DNA of 64,000 nucleotides, taken from positions 496,001 through 560,000 of the forward strand of contig NZ_JAAQYM010000005.1 of assembly GCF_012986595.1 (NCBI RefSeq), read 5' to 3'. The position numbers and the translations under genes were made by a program. Position 1 is the first letter of the stretch, and every line of letters begins with the position of its first letter. Shown here piece after piece: positions 52,508-63,300 of this stretch. The stretch comes from Pseudomonas koreensis (GTDB lineage Bacteria; Pseudomonadota; Gammaproteobacteria; Pseudomonadales; Pseudomonadaceae). The notes beneath the pieces are model-generated. The model had not been told where the DNA came from and searched no databases. It saw nothing but the letters and a program-made list of their open reading frames with translations.

Positions 52508-53806
52508 ATGTCCACCGCCTTACGCCCCTCGGCTTGTCCGGGGTTGCTGCGTATCGTCCAGGCACTGGACGGCGGGATCTGCCGGATCAAGCTCGATGGT
52601 GGCTCGATCAGCGCCGATCAGGCTGACGCGGTGGCCAATGCCGCCGAGCAGTTCGCCGGCGGCGCGATCGAGGCGACCAATCGCGCCAACCTGCAAATCC
52701 GTGGCATCGGTCAGCAATCCGCTGCACTGATCGACAGTCTGCTCGCCGCGGGTCTCGGGCCACGAACGGCCGCCGGCGACGATGTGCGCAACCTGATGCT
52801 CAGCCCGGCCGCCGGGATTGACCGGCAGATGCGCGTCGACACCCGGGCGCTCGCCGAACAGATCCTCGACACCCTGCAAAGCCATCCACGCTTCCACGAG
52901 TTGAGCGCCAAGTTCGCCGTGCAACTGGATGGCGGCGAGGCGCTGGCGATGCTCGAACATCCGCACGACGTGTGGCTTTCGGCATTCGAACGCGACGGCG
53001 AAACGCTGCTGGCATTCGGTCTGGCCGGTTGCCCGACGGATCGCGCAGTCGGTGCGGTGGCGCTGGAGAACGGCCATGCGCTGGTGGTCGCGGTGCTGGA
53101 GTTGTTCCTCGAACTGGCCCGGCCCGAACAGACGCGGATGCGCCATTTGCTCGATGAACTGCCGATACTGGCTTTTCTTGAACAGCTCAGGGCGCGTCTG
53201 CCGATCAAGGCGATCAGCGCCTGGCAACGTGTCCGCGCGGCGGACGATCTGCACATCGGCGCTCACCCGCAACACACCGACAACCGAGTTTACATCGGCG
53301 CGGTGCCGCCACTCGGTCGCCTTGACCCGACGATGATGCGGGGTGCCGCGCAACTGGCCCGTCTGTTCGGCGACGGCCACTTGCGTTTCACACCGTGGCA
53401 AAGCCTGCTGCTGCCCAACGTCAAAGCAACCGATGCCGTTCAGGTGCTCGCAGGTCTCAAGCAATTGAACCTGCTCACAGAACCCACTGACCCGCTGTCG
53501 ACCATCATCGCCTGCACCGGCTCCGCTGGCTGCGGCAAAGGCCTGGCCGACACCAAGCACGACGCTCGTATGCTGGCGACCCTGTTACACCAGGCGCAGC
53601 GCGTTCATCTGTCCGGTTGCCCGCGCTCCTGCGCGGCGGCGCACCGCGCGCCAGCCACCTTGCTGGCCGTCAGCCCCGGCCGCTACGACCTCTATTTTCG
53701 CGATGCAACGCAGCCGGGTTTCGGCGCGCTGCACGCACGCAACCTTACTATTGAAGCGGCCGCGACCCTGCTCGACGCCCGCTCTCGGAGCCCCCTTGAT
53801 GCTTGA
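52508..53806 (+). CDS. cobG: Precorrin-3B synthase
   Basis: 432 residues, sulfite/nitrite-reductase-like monooxygenase that ring-contracts precorrin-3A using oxygen, marking the aerobic route. The [4Fe-4S]/siroheme-type cysteines are visible as A-C-T-G-S-A-G-C-G-K-G and L-S-G-C-P-R-S-C-A near residues 340 and 375. ATG 52508 is used; it lacks a strong ribosome site and a TTG at 52493 is an alternative. Confidence 0.92.
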   Translation: MSTALRPSACPGLLRIVQALDGGICRIKLDGGSISADQADAVANAAEQFAGGAIEATNRANLQIRGIGQQSAALIDSLLAAGLGPRTAAGDDVRNLMLSPAAGIDRQMRVDTRALAEQILDTLQSHPRFHELSAKFAVQLDGGEALAMLEHPHDVWLSAFERDGETLLAFGLAGCPTDRAVGAVALENGHALVVAVLELFLELARPEQTRMRHLLDELPILAFLEQLRARLPIKAISAWQRVRAADDLHIGAHPQHTDNRVYIGAVPPLGRLDPTMMRGAAQLARLFGDGHLRFTPWQSLLLPNVKATDAVQVLAGLKQLNLLTEPTDPLSTIIACTGSAGCGKGLADTKHDARMLATLLHQAQRVHLSGCPRSCAAAHRAPATLLAVSPGRYDLYFRDATQPGFGALHARNLTIEAAATLLDARSRSPLDA

Positions 53807-54425
53807 TTACATCCGCGACGGTCAGGAGATCTATCGCAACTCCTTCGCGATCATTCGCAGCGAGGCCAATCTGGCGCGCATCCCGGCCGACCTGGAAAAA
53901 CTCGCGGTGCGGGTGATCCACGCCTGCGGCATGGTCGAGGCCGTCGATGGTCTGCAGTTCTCCGAGGGCGCGGGCAAGGCCGGGCGTGATGCGCTGGCGG
54001 CCGGAGCGCCGATCCTGTGCGATGCGCGGATGGTCTCCGAAGGCGTGACCCGTGCCCGCCTGCCGGCCAACAACGAAGTGATCTGCACCCTGCGCGACGA
54101 CAGCGTGCCGGAGCTGGCCCGTGAGCTGGGCAATACCCGTTCCGCTGCCGCGCTGGAGTTGTGGCGTCCGCATCTTGAAGGCAGCGTGGTGGTGATCGGC
54201 AACGCACCGACCGCGCTGTTCTATCTGCTGGAAATGCTCGACGCCGGTGCGCCGAAACCAGCGCTGATCCTCGGCTTCCCGGTGGGCTTCGTCGGTGCCG
54301 CCGAGTCGAAAGCGGCACTGGCGGCTGACAGCCGCGGCGTACCGTTCGTGATCATGCAGGGCCGCCTCGGCGGCAGCGCCATGGCCGCCGCGGCGGTGAA
54401 TGCCCTCGCCACGGAGGTCGAATGA
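53799..54425 (+). CDS. cobH: Precorrin-8X methylmutase
   Basis: 208 residues. It moves the C11 methyl group to C12 to give hydrogenobyrinate. Catalytic His near residue 43 in R-V-I-H-A-C-G-M-V-E, then G-A-P-I-L-C-D-A-R-M-V-S-E-G and G-F-P-V-G-F-V-G-A-A-E-S-K are conserved. The ATG overlaps the cobG end by eight bases and its own stop overlaps cobI by four. Confidence 0.95.
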   Translation: MLDYIRDGQEIYRNSFAIIRSEANLARIPADLEKLAVRVIHACGMVEAVDGLQFSEGAGKAGRDALAAGAPILCDARMVSEGVTRARLPANNEVICTLRDDSVPELARELGNTRSAAALELWRPHLEGSVVVIGNAPTALFYLLEMLDAGAPKPALILGFPVGFVGAAESKAALAADSRGVPFVIMQGRLGGSAMAAAAVNALATEVE

Positions 54426-55156
54426 TGCAGGCTCAAGGACGTTTGATCGGTCTGGGCGTTGGCCCGGGTGATCCGGAGCTGATTACCGTCAAAGCCCTGC
54501 GCTTGCTCCGTGAATCGCCAGTGGTGGCGTACTTCGTCGCCAAGGGCAAGAAGGGCAACGCGTTCGGCATCATCGAGGCGCACCTGCAAGACGCACAGAA
54601 TCTGCTGCCGCTGGTATACCCGGTGACCACCGAAGCGTTGCCGGCTCCGCTGTCGTACGAACAAGTGATCAGCGATTTCTACGACGAGGCCGCCGAAACG
54701 GTGGCCGCGCATCTGGACGCCGGCCGCGACGTGGCGGTGATCTGCGAAGGCGATCCGTTCTTCTACGGCTCCTATATGTATCTGCATGACCGGCTGTCCA
54801 CCCGCTACGAAGCCCACGTGGTGCCGGGCGTGTGTTCGATGCTCGGTGGCGCTTCGGTGCTGGGGGCGCCACTGGTGTACCGCAATCAGAGCCTGTCGGT
54901 GTTGTCCGGCGTGTTGCCGCATGAGGATCTGAAGCGCCGTCTGGCCGATGCCGACGCGGCGGTGATCATGAAGCTGGGGCGCAACTTCCCGAAAGTCCGG
55001 CAGGTGCTTGAAGAGCTCGGTCTGGCCGAGCGTGCGCTGTACGTCGAGCGCGCAACCATGGCCAACCAGAAGATCGTGCCGCTGGATCAGGTCGAGCCGA
55101 TGTCCTCGCCGTACTTCTCGCTGATCATCGTCCCTGGCGAACGGTGGCAAGGCTGA
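54422..55156 (+). CDS. cobI: Precorrin-2 C20-methyltransferase
   Basis: 244 residues, SAM-dependent tetrapyrrole methylase. Opening L-I-G-L-G-V-G-P-G-D-P-E-L-I-T-V-K-A, then I-C-E-G-D-P-F-F-Y-G-S-Y-M-Y near 107-120 and V-P-G-V-C-S-M near 139. Translationally coupled on both sides; the final TGA shares its A with the ATG of cobJ. Confidence 0.95.
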   Translation: MMQAQGRLIGLGVGPGDPELITVKALRLLRESPVVAYFVAKGKKGNAFGIIEAHLQDAQNLLPLVYPVTTEALPAPLSYEQVISDFYDEAAETVAAHLDAGRDVAVICEGDPFFYGSYMYLHDRLSTRYEAHVVPGVCSMLGGASVLGAPLVYRNQSLSVLSGVLPHEDLKRRLADADAAVIMKLGRNFPKVRQVLEELGLAERALYVERATMANQKIVPLDQVEPMSSPYFSLIIVPGERWQG

Positions 55157-56856
55157 TGAATCTTTCCACGCCAGCCATCGTCATCCTCGGTCAGGGCAGC
55201 CTGGCCACTGCCCGGCGCATCCAGCAGGTCTATCCCGGCGCGCAAGTCCTGGGCCTGGCCGGGCGGGTCGAAGGCGCTGATCGAACCTATGCGGAATTCG
55301 GCGCAACCCTGCGTGAGCTGTATCAGCAGGCCACGCCGATCATCGCCCTGTGCGCCGCCGGCATCGTCATCCGCACGCTGGCGCCGCTGTTGCTGGAAAA
55401 AGGCGCCGAGCCGCCAGTGCTCGCCGTGGCCGAAGACGGCAGCGCGGTGGTGCCGCTGCTGGGCGGGCTGGGCGGCGTGAACGTCATGGCCCGGGACATT
55501 GCGGCCGGGTTGCAGGTGGCGGCGGCGATTACCACCAGCGGCGAATTGCGTTTCGGCACCTGCCTGCTGAACCCGCCGAGCGGTTATGCGCTGGGCGACC
55601 TGGAACTGGGCAAGCGTTTTGTTTCCGATCTGCTGGCCGGGCACAGCGTACGCATCGAAGGCGCGGCGCCGTGGCTGGATCAGGCGCAATTGCCGGAAGA
55701 TCCGCAGGCGCAGCGCTCGATTCATGTGAGCAGTGCCGAACGTGAATCGAGCGTCAACGAATTGCTGATTTACCCGCGCAGTGTCGCGGTGGCGGTGAGT
55801 GCCGACGTTGCTGACCTGGCGAACGCCGTTCGCGCGGCGCTGCAGCAGGCCAAAGTCGCGCTGCAAGCGTTGGCGTGTCTGGTGGCCGCCGACGGAGAAA
55901 TGGCCTCGGCGAGCTTGCGTGAGGCGGCGCTTGAACTCGGCGTGCCGCTGCGGTTCGTTGCCGCAAAAGGTGACCTGCAAGCGTTGGCGGCAGTGGCAGT
56001 ACCGGCGGCGCAGGTCGTCAGCGCGAACAACCTTGCCATTGCGATTTCCGAGCAACCACTGGACGTGGCGACTATCGGGCGTCCACGCGGGCGCCTGGCG
56101 GTGATCGGCCTTGGCCCCGGCGCTGCGGAACTGATGGTGCCCGCCGTCAAAGCCGAACTGGCCCGCGCCACCGACGTGCTCGGTTACGAAACCTATGTGC
56201 GTATGGCCGGCCCGTTCCGCGCCGATCAAGTGCAGCACTGCACCGACAACCGCGAAGAGATGCAGCGCGCCCGTCATGCTTTCAGGCTCGCGGCCCAGGG
56301 GCGCTCGGTGATCGTAGTGTCGTCCGGTGATCCCGGGGTGTTCGCCATGGCGGCAGCGGTGCTCGAAGCGTTGCACGAGTCGGATGATCCGGCCTGGCAC
56401 AGTGTCGATCTGGAAATCCTCCCGGGGGTTTCCGCATCACTCGCCACCGCAGCTCAAGCCGGTGCGCCGTTGGGCCATGACTTCTGTGTGATGTCGCTGT
56501 CGGACAACCTCAAGCCGTGGTCGATCATCGAGAAGCGCCTCGATCTGGCGGCCGAGGCCGATCTGGCCCTGGCGTTCTACAACCCGATCTCCCGTGCCCG
56601 ACCCTGGCAGTTGGGCCGCGCGCTGGAAATCGTCGCGCAGCACCGCACCGCGCAAACCCCTGTGGTGCTGGGGCGCGATATCGGTCGCCCGGGCCAGACG
56701 CTGCGCACCACCACATTGGGCGCGCTGACGCCGGATCAGGTAGACATGCGCACCATGGTGCTGATCGGCTCGTCCACCACCTGCACTTTCCCGCGCGCCG
56801 CTGGTGGCGATTGGGTTTACACGCCGCGCTGGTACGGCGAAAAACCACTGTCCTGA
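55156..56856 (+). CDS. cobJ: Fused CbiG/CobE-like domain and precorrin-3B C17-methyltransferase CobJ
   Basis: 566 residues, about twice the size of stand-alone CobJ. Residues ~1-200 resemble the CbiG N-terminal/central region (C-A-A-G-I-V-I-R-T-L-A-P, G-G-L-G-G-V-N). About 205-305 resembles the CbiG C-terminal/CobE domain. From ~310 the SAM methylase CobJ runs to the end (L-A-V-I-G-L-G-P-G, S-S-G-D-P-G-V-F-A-M-A, L-A-F-Y-N-P-I-S-R). CobJ methylates C17 and completes ring contraction. The start at 55156 (TGATG overlap) is better supported than one four codons earlier. Last gene of the operon. Confidence 0.92.
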   Translation: MNLSTPAIVILGQGSLATARRIQQVYPGAQVLGLAGRVEGADRTYAEFGATLRELYQQATPIIALCAAGIVIRTLAPLLLEKGAEPPVLAVAEDGSAVVPLLGGLGGVNVMARDIAAGLQVAAAITTSGELRFGTCLLNPPSGYALGDLELGKRFVSDLLAGHSVRIEGAAPWLDQAQLPEDPQAQRSIHVSSAERESSVNELLIYPRSVAVAVSADVADLANAVRAALQQAKVALQALACLVAADGEMASASLREAALELGVPLRFVAAKGDLQALAAVAVPAAQVVSANNLAIAISEQPLDVATIGRPRGRLAVIGLGPGAAELMVPAVKAELARATDVLGYETYVRMAGPFRADQVQHCTDNREEMQRARHAFRLAAQGRSVIVVSSGDPGVFAMAAAVLEALHESDDPAWHSVDLEILPGVSASLATAAQAGAPLGHDFCVMSLSDNLKPWSIIEKRLDLAAEADLALAFYNPISRARPWQLGRALEIVAQHRTAQTPVVLGRDIGRPGQTLRTTTLGALTPDQVDMRTMVLIGSSTTCTFPRAAGGDWVYTPRWYGEKPLS

Positions 56857-56861
56857 GTGCT

Positions 56862-56889
56862 CGCAGCCCTTCGGGGCTGCGGTCTTTTT
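56862..56889 (+). terminator. Intrinsic terminator after cobJ
   Basis: CGCAGCCC-TTC-GGGGCTGCGG followed by TCTTTTT, a few bases after the cobJ stop. Confidence 0.88.
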
Positions 56890-57302
56890 CGCGGGATTAT
56901 TTCCGCGTTTGACGGTGTCGGAGACTTCATCGGGCCTTGTCTGATTTTTACCCGTCCCGCGTAAGCGATTTCTTGTTACTTACTTCTTGTCTTGTTTTTT
57001 TATAACGTGCCGACGCCTTGGCGAAGTTGCCGTGCCCGGGTTGTTTGCGTGGTTTGCGGGTTTTTATATTTCAATGAAATGTTCGGTGACATGGCACTCA
57101 GGTTACATCCTTTATTAGTTCTTCTCTTATCCATGTTTTATGAAACTTGCTGAATTTTTTCCTGTTTGAGCGGAGCGTTGCCCGTCGGTAGTTTGTTGAC
57201 TTCGGAACCTTAAGTCGTGGTTAGACAGTTCACGCTGTTGTCCTGAATTCCTGGACGTTCTGGCTGGATTATCACGAACTCTCAAAGAGGCAGTTGAATT
57301 CA
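56890..57302. other. AT-richer upstream region of the toxin gene
   Basis: About 410 bases, visibly richer in A/T than the neighbouring genes, with runs such as CTTGTTTTTTTATAACG near 56993 and TTTTTATATTTCAATG near 57060. It probably contains the toxin promoter and a long leader. AGAGG at 57286-57290 is the only ribosome-site candidate, 12 bases before the ATG. No chaperone or immunity gene fits here. Confidence 0.5.
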
Positions 57303-60300
57303 ATGCAATCAACCGAGCAAGGCAGCAAACACTTCGTAAAATTCGTCGATCTTTTCAAGTTGAAAGATCTTGAAGACGCTTTGAGCTCACACAAAGGCAA
57401 CGATGTTTACGAGGCGGTACTGCGTTATTACTTTGCCTGTGTGGGGAAGTTGAGTTCGCCACAGCTGATCGAACCCGTGGCCCTGCTCAAGCAGACACTT
57501 GAATTATTGCTGGGGGATATCCGGGTACGGCGTGCGAGCGATCAGCAATCGCCGGTGGCACCGAATCTGGCGCAGATCCGCGACCGGGTCGAAGACTTTG
57601 AAACGCGTCTGCGCTTTGGTATCGAGCAGATCAACACCGCGCCCAGCGCCGTGCCGAAAAACCTGCACTTTGTCTGGCTCGGCGGCGGCATGGGCGCGAT
57701 TCAGCACGACTATCTGAATGTGTGGCGACAGGTGCTGGCCGGGCAGGGTTACACCCTTAACCTCTGGTATGACAGCGATGCGCTGCTGGCCTACCAGACC
57801 AACAAGGTCATTGTTGAAGCCGCCAAGGCGGACGCGTTGCGCAAGACCGATGGCGGTCCCGTCACTGAAGATCAACTGGCCACGTTGTACGAAGCGCGCG
57901 CGATAGTGCTCAAACAGCAGATGTTCGCTCACATCAATGCCGCCGTCGCGCAGGGGCAAGCGGCGGATGAGGCCCGGATCGATCTGCTGAGCCGTGCCTA
58001 TGGGCAGGACGCCGAGGCCCTGGAAATACTGCGACAAAACAATCGTGACAGCCTGTTGGCGCTGCACGGCGGTGACTTGCATCTGCGCGATCTGGCCGAT
58101 GCATCGCAGCCGTTGCAGTCGCGTCTGGAACACATCTATCAGCGTGAAATCCGTCTGCGCGGCAACCTTGCCGCCGCGTCGGACGTGGTGCGTGCCGAAG
58201 TCCTGTTCAGTGAGGGCGGGCTTTACGCCGATGTCGATAATCTGCCGCCACTGGCGCCAAAACTGGGTGATACAGACATCAGCGCCTGGGGCAGCGATGC
58301 GCGTCGGGGGGCGCTGCAACTGTTGCTCAATCACAACCCCGCCTGGATGCCCGGGCGCGTCGCTATCCGCAGCCGCTACCGGGATTATGCCGAACGCATT
58401 CCGCCAGCGTCGCGCGGGGCGCTGGAGGCATTTGCCAAAAGCGCGCCGCCGTTGGGCCAGGTCTTTCTGCCTCCGGCGCAAGCGCTGGCGCGCCCCCATG
58501 AATTGCGCGCGGTGAAGGAAAGTGCCTCGTTGAGCAACGCCTTTCTGTTGGCTCATCCTGATGCTGCGATGCTCGGCGCGGTGATCGAGCGTATGCGCTT
58601 CAACTATGAAGTACTCGACGAAGTCACTCGGCTGAGCGTCCAGCGCAACATCGCGCCGACAGACTTTGACAAGATCAAACCGCTCGCCCGTGAAGTGCTG
58701 GAGCGAACCTACGGACCGTTCAGCCAACTGTCGGAGGAAGAGGAGATCAACGCCGATTTTCTCGCAGCAGCCACTGCCGGTTACTTCAGCGACGGCATAC
58801 GCCTGCAGAGTGAGTTCACCATTTACCTGACAGGCCCTGCGGCGATGCGCTCGGGCATGGCGGATTATGAACGGCAGCACCTGACCCCTGACGGCGCGCG
58901 GATGGCGCGCGAGGAGTTGCCCATTGCCCCGGTGGCGATGGTCAATCGCGCCACCGAAGAGGAGCTGGATCACTCCTGGAAAGACAACGCGACTGATCCC
59001 CAGGCATGGCTGGCCAACGAGCAGGCCCGTTGGCAGGCCGGCCAGTATCCGACGCGCTATCAGGGCGATCTGGAGCAGTTGCTCATGCCACCGGCCATCG
59101 AATTCGACGCGGGCTGGCCCGTGATTGAAGGTCGTCCGGTATTGTTGACCGATTTGCTGCAGCGCCTCGCCGACGAGTTGGGCGAACCTTTCGTGCAGGC
59201 GATGAGGCGCAGTCATGACGGCATTGTCAGGTTCGACAAACCGCTGCCGCTGAGCTTCGATGATCGCCAGGCCATTCGCGCGCAGCCGGCGCAGATGTTT
59301 CCCCCGGCGTCGCAGAGCGATCCGCAGACGCAACGGATCGGCATCGACGAGTTGCTCGGCCGAATGGCCAAAGGCACTTTCCACCTGGACCAGGTCAGCC
59401 CCTTGCAACGTCTGACACTGGGCCTGCTGCTCGGTGCACAGGCGCTGGATAATCGCAGCTTCGACCTGCTCGTCGAAGATCTCGACAACCTCGCCAACAG
59501 CGTTGGCGAACTCGGTGCGTCCAACCGTTACGCGGTCATCGAACGGCAGATGTACAAGCGGCGTACCCCAGCCTTCATGGCCGGAATCGCAAGCGTGTCC
59601 GATGAGCCGCTACAACTGGCCGGCAGTGCGCTGGCGCTCAAGGAAGCGGCTCTCGTCCAGGCTCATACGGCCTACCAATGGGGCCGTCACGTCGCACAGA
59701 TTCGCCAATTGGCAACGCTGGAACACCGGGAAAAAGTGCAGGATCGGGTCGAGCAGGTGCTCGCTCAGTTCGAAGCAAGCACCGTCAAACTGGTGCCGCA
59801 GGATCTGCTGTTGCAAAGTCAGGGCGAGGCGCTCGGCGGGCGCTGTTATCCGCTGGCGCTGGTAATGAGTGCGGCGCTGAGCAAGGGCGAGTCCGCCTCA
59901 CGGCGCTTGCGCGAGCGGTTTTTTCTGGCGGCCCTCGAGCCCGGGCAAAATGATTCGCGGGCGTTTCTCGAGGCACTGGAGCAATTGCGCGATGTGCCGC
60001 TCAAGGACGTGGGCAAGGCGTTGGGACGTGTCGGCCTGGCTCAGGTCAGCGCGACGCTTGAGCGCTATCCCGATACCTGTACGTTGATGCTCAACTCGGA
60101 TAATCACGCCATGCTCCTGGCGAAAACCGTTGACGCCGGACGGACGACCTTTCACTTCTATGATCCCAACTTCGGCCTGTTCGAGTTCGCCCACGCGACA
60201 ATGTTCGAGCAGGCGCTCAAGCATTTTTTCCTGACTCAGGGCATGGCCGGGTACTACGCCGCCTATGGCACCGCGTCGGCGCCCGAATTCGATCTGATCG

Positions 60301-63300
60301 AGGTGCGGGGGCAGGACGTGGCCGGCCTCAGTGTGTCGGCGGGCTTCCAGGTGGCGCAGTTGCTGGCGGCCGATGCCCTGCCGCAATTGCCCTCGCCGCG
60401 ACCTATCCGCCGACGCTTGACCAGTGCGCACGGTCAGTCGTTGATCGACAACGCCCACCTCGGCCGCTGCCTGCTGGAACTGGACAGCCGCTGGTGGGGG
60501 CAGCAGATCGCCCATGTAACGACGCAACTGCAGGATTTGCATGACTCGCCCAAGGCGCTGGTGCCGGTGTTCGATACGCTGCAAGTCTTGCCCGACGGCC
60601 GTTATCAGATGAGCCTGTTCGATCCGGCGAGCGGGGATTTCGTGACGCAAGTGATCAGTGATGAGCATCGATTGCTGCGCATCAGGAACTGGCTCTCGGA
60701 ACAGTTCTCCACCCTGGCGCGAAAACCCGCAGGAATGGGCCGGTTGGCGGACCCGATGGAGGTCGCCAGTGTCCACACCCTCAACGCCGGGTTTTCCATC
60801 CAGGCCTTGATGAATGCGTTGCGCAACCGTGAAGGCAGCGACCGCACCCTGACGCTTTCGGTGCGCCTGCATGCCTACGTCAACTACGCACAGTTGGCCC
60901 ACGGCACGGTGATCGATGCGCTTGGCGTGGCCAAACTGGTCAAGACGGCCTTGAGCGAAGAAAAAGCCATTGCCCGCACCTGTGCGCCAGTGGTTGGCGA
61001 AGCGCTGGGGCATGTCGCCAACGAAGGGGTCGGCGCGGTGCTTGGACTGGCTAATGTCGGTTTCGATATTTACCAGTTGGCGACGGCGCAAGACGAGGTG
61101 GAGAAAGCGCAGGCGGGCACGCAGCTGGCGTTCGATGCCGGCGGCCTCGCCCTGACGGGGGCCGGGTTGGCGGCAGCTGCCGGCGGCGCCGCGACCGCTG
61201 CGGCGGTACTGGGCGGCGTGGGAGCGGTGTTCGGCGGTTTGGCCGTTGGCGTGGCGGCACTTGCCCAGGGGTTCGCCAACATCGCCCGGGATGCGCAGGC
61301 GGTCGGGTTGTTCTTCGACGGCCTTCAGCATGGCGCCTATGGCGTTGGCTACCGGTATGACAAGGCTTTGCAGGCTTGGGTGGTACAGCCATCGTCCTTG
61401 TGTATCGATACGCTGGATCTGCCGGGCGGGCAACTGCTATTGAAAAGTCCAAAGCTGTTCAGGCTGCGCGACCATTTCGGTGTGCCGGGGTACGATCCGA
61501 AAACCGCGAACGCAATCGATATCGCCGAGCAGTTGGGCCTGCCTGAGCGTATCCAGCGGGTCCTGCCGGTGGGGCAGCCCATTGTGCTGCCCTGCATGCC
61601 GCAGACCTGTTACGGCTATGAGTACAAGGCACTGCCGTTCGCTTCACTGCGGCACGACAAAGGCTTTGATATCGCGCGCCGCCTGGAGAAGAAGGATCGC
61701 GCTGGCAACTGGCAATTCCTGTTTTCGTTCTACTCCTTTCCGTCCCATTACATCGTCCATCGCCTGTTTCCTTCCTGCCAGCCAACGGTCATCAAGGTGC
61801 TGCTGGATGGCTCTGATCGCGAACTGGTGGTGCCTCGCCTGCCGCAGGAATGGCAGGGCAACGTGACGTATGCGCTGACAGGCGCCGGTGGCACGTGCCG
61901 GCTCAGTCTCAGCCCCGGGGTCAAGGTCAGACTGCTCGCGCCGCCGCAGACCGCTTGTCGTTGGGTCTTGACGGCCAATTGGGTACGCGCGCAAGAGGTG
62001 CGTTTCCTCAAAAACGGCAATCTCATGCTCGGCGCAATCGAGCTGAGTTTTTCCGGCAGTGGCCGCAGCGAGTTGTTCATCAGGCTGGACGGGCAACGAC
62101 TGATGCGGGTTGATCGCGACACGCAAACACTGATCCTGCTGGAAGACACCGCTCCGACGGGCCTCGACGAGGCGGCGCTGCTCGAGCATTACAAAGCGCT
62201 GACCCGGGCGCATCGTCTGAGCCTGGCCTACACCCCTGTGCATCGCTATCTGATCCCGTTCGAATCCGCGCAAAAACCGCGTTACACCACGGCCTGGTAT
62301 GACGCTGCCGAAGATCGTTTTGTGTACGTGCGCAATGAGCAGGTGAAGGGCGACAAGGCGTTATTGGGCACCGTCAGCGACGGCTTTGCCTATTTTTATG
62401 AGCCGGCGGGTTTTCTTGTCTGGCAGGTCGATGCGGTGAGCGGGCTGCTCAGGCATGTCTATCGGCTGCTGCAAATGCCCGGCACTGGCAAAGTGAGCCG
62501 TGTCGAGGCCGATACCGACGGGGTGATTCACGTGGTCCAGGAATATACGGGGGCGGGGCAAGGCCCACGGCAGTTCAACTTCCTGATTCATTCCGGGCAA
62601 CTGCTGTTGAGTTCGGCCACTCACGACATCAACCGAGAACTGAGTACCCGTCTGTTTGCCGATGAAACCTTGACCGACTGGGACCAGGCGCTGGGCAGCT
62701 ATCACCGGCAATCGCCGGCACCGAGCCAGGATGGCGCGACCACCGTCGATTGGGAGCCGGCCGCGTACGTGTCGGTGTCGTGGAAGTTTGCGCCGGACTC
62801 AAGGGACATGGTGTGGGTGCGCGAGCGTGACCGCTTGCTGATTCATCCGGTTCCGCGGCCGAAACGTGCTCGTGGCTGGGCTGATTCGATCAAGAACCTG
62901 AACGATCTGATGCTGCTGACCCTGGCGCCGGACAGTGACGTGTTCATGATTTACGATCGTTTGGCGCAACGCCTGTGCCGACTGGCACGAACTCTGTCCG
63001 ACGGCCGCTCGGACTGGTCACACAAATGGGTGCAGCCCGCAGGCTTGCGCGAATTGTTGCCCGTCGGCAGCGGTTATGTGGCACTCACTGAAAGTGCCTT
63101 GTTTTTCAATCTGAATGCGCAAGGCGACATCCAGTTTGGCGGTCTGACGGAAAAGTGGCTGCATGGGCGGCGGCAATGGTGGCTTGCGCTCGATGCGGTG
63201 GCGGCGCAATACCCGGTGGAGCATTTTGCCGTGTGCGGATTACGCAACGAGCAGGGTAATCCGCATCTGGCAGCGTGGTACGTGGACCAGCGACTGTTGC

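Noticed and set aside
57504..59408. Long minus-strand open frame of 634 codons opposite the toxin
   Set aside because: It is antisense to a frame with clear glucosyltransferase motifs. Its Arg/His/Gln-rich product looks like a GC-rich shadow and has no start signals.
58983..60990. C80 autoprocessing protease between the toxin's glucosyltransferase and pore regions
   Set aside because: No G-H-G / conserved Cys motif of that family was visible; the Cys/His/Asp set fits C58 better.
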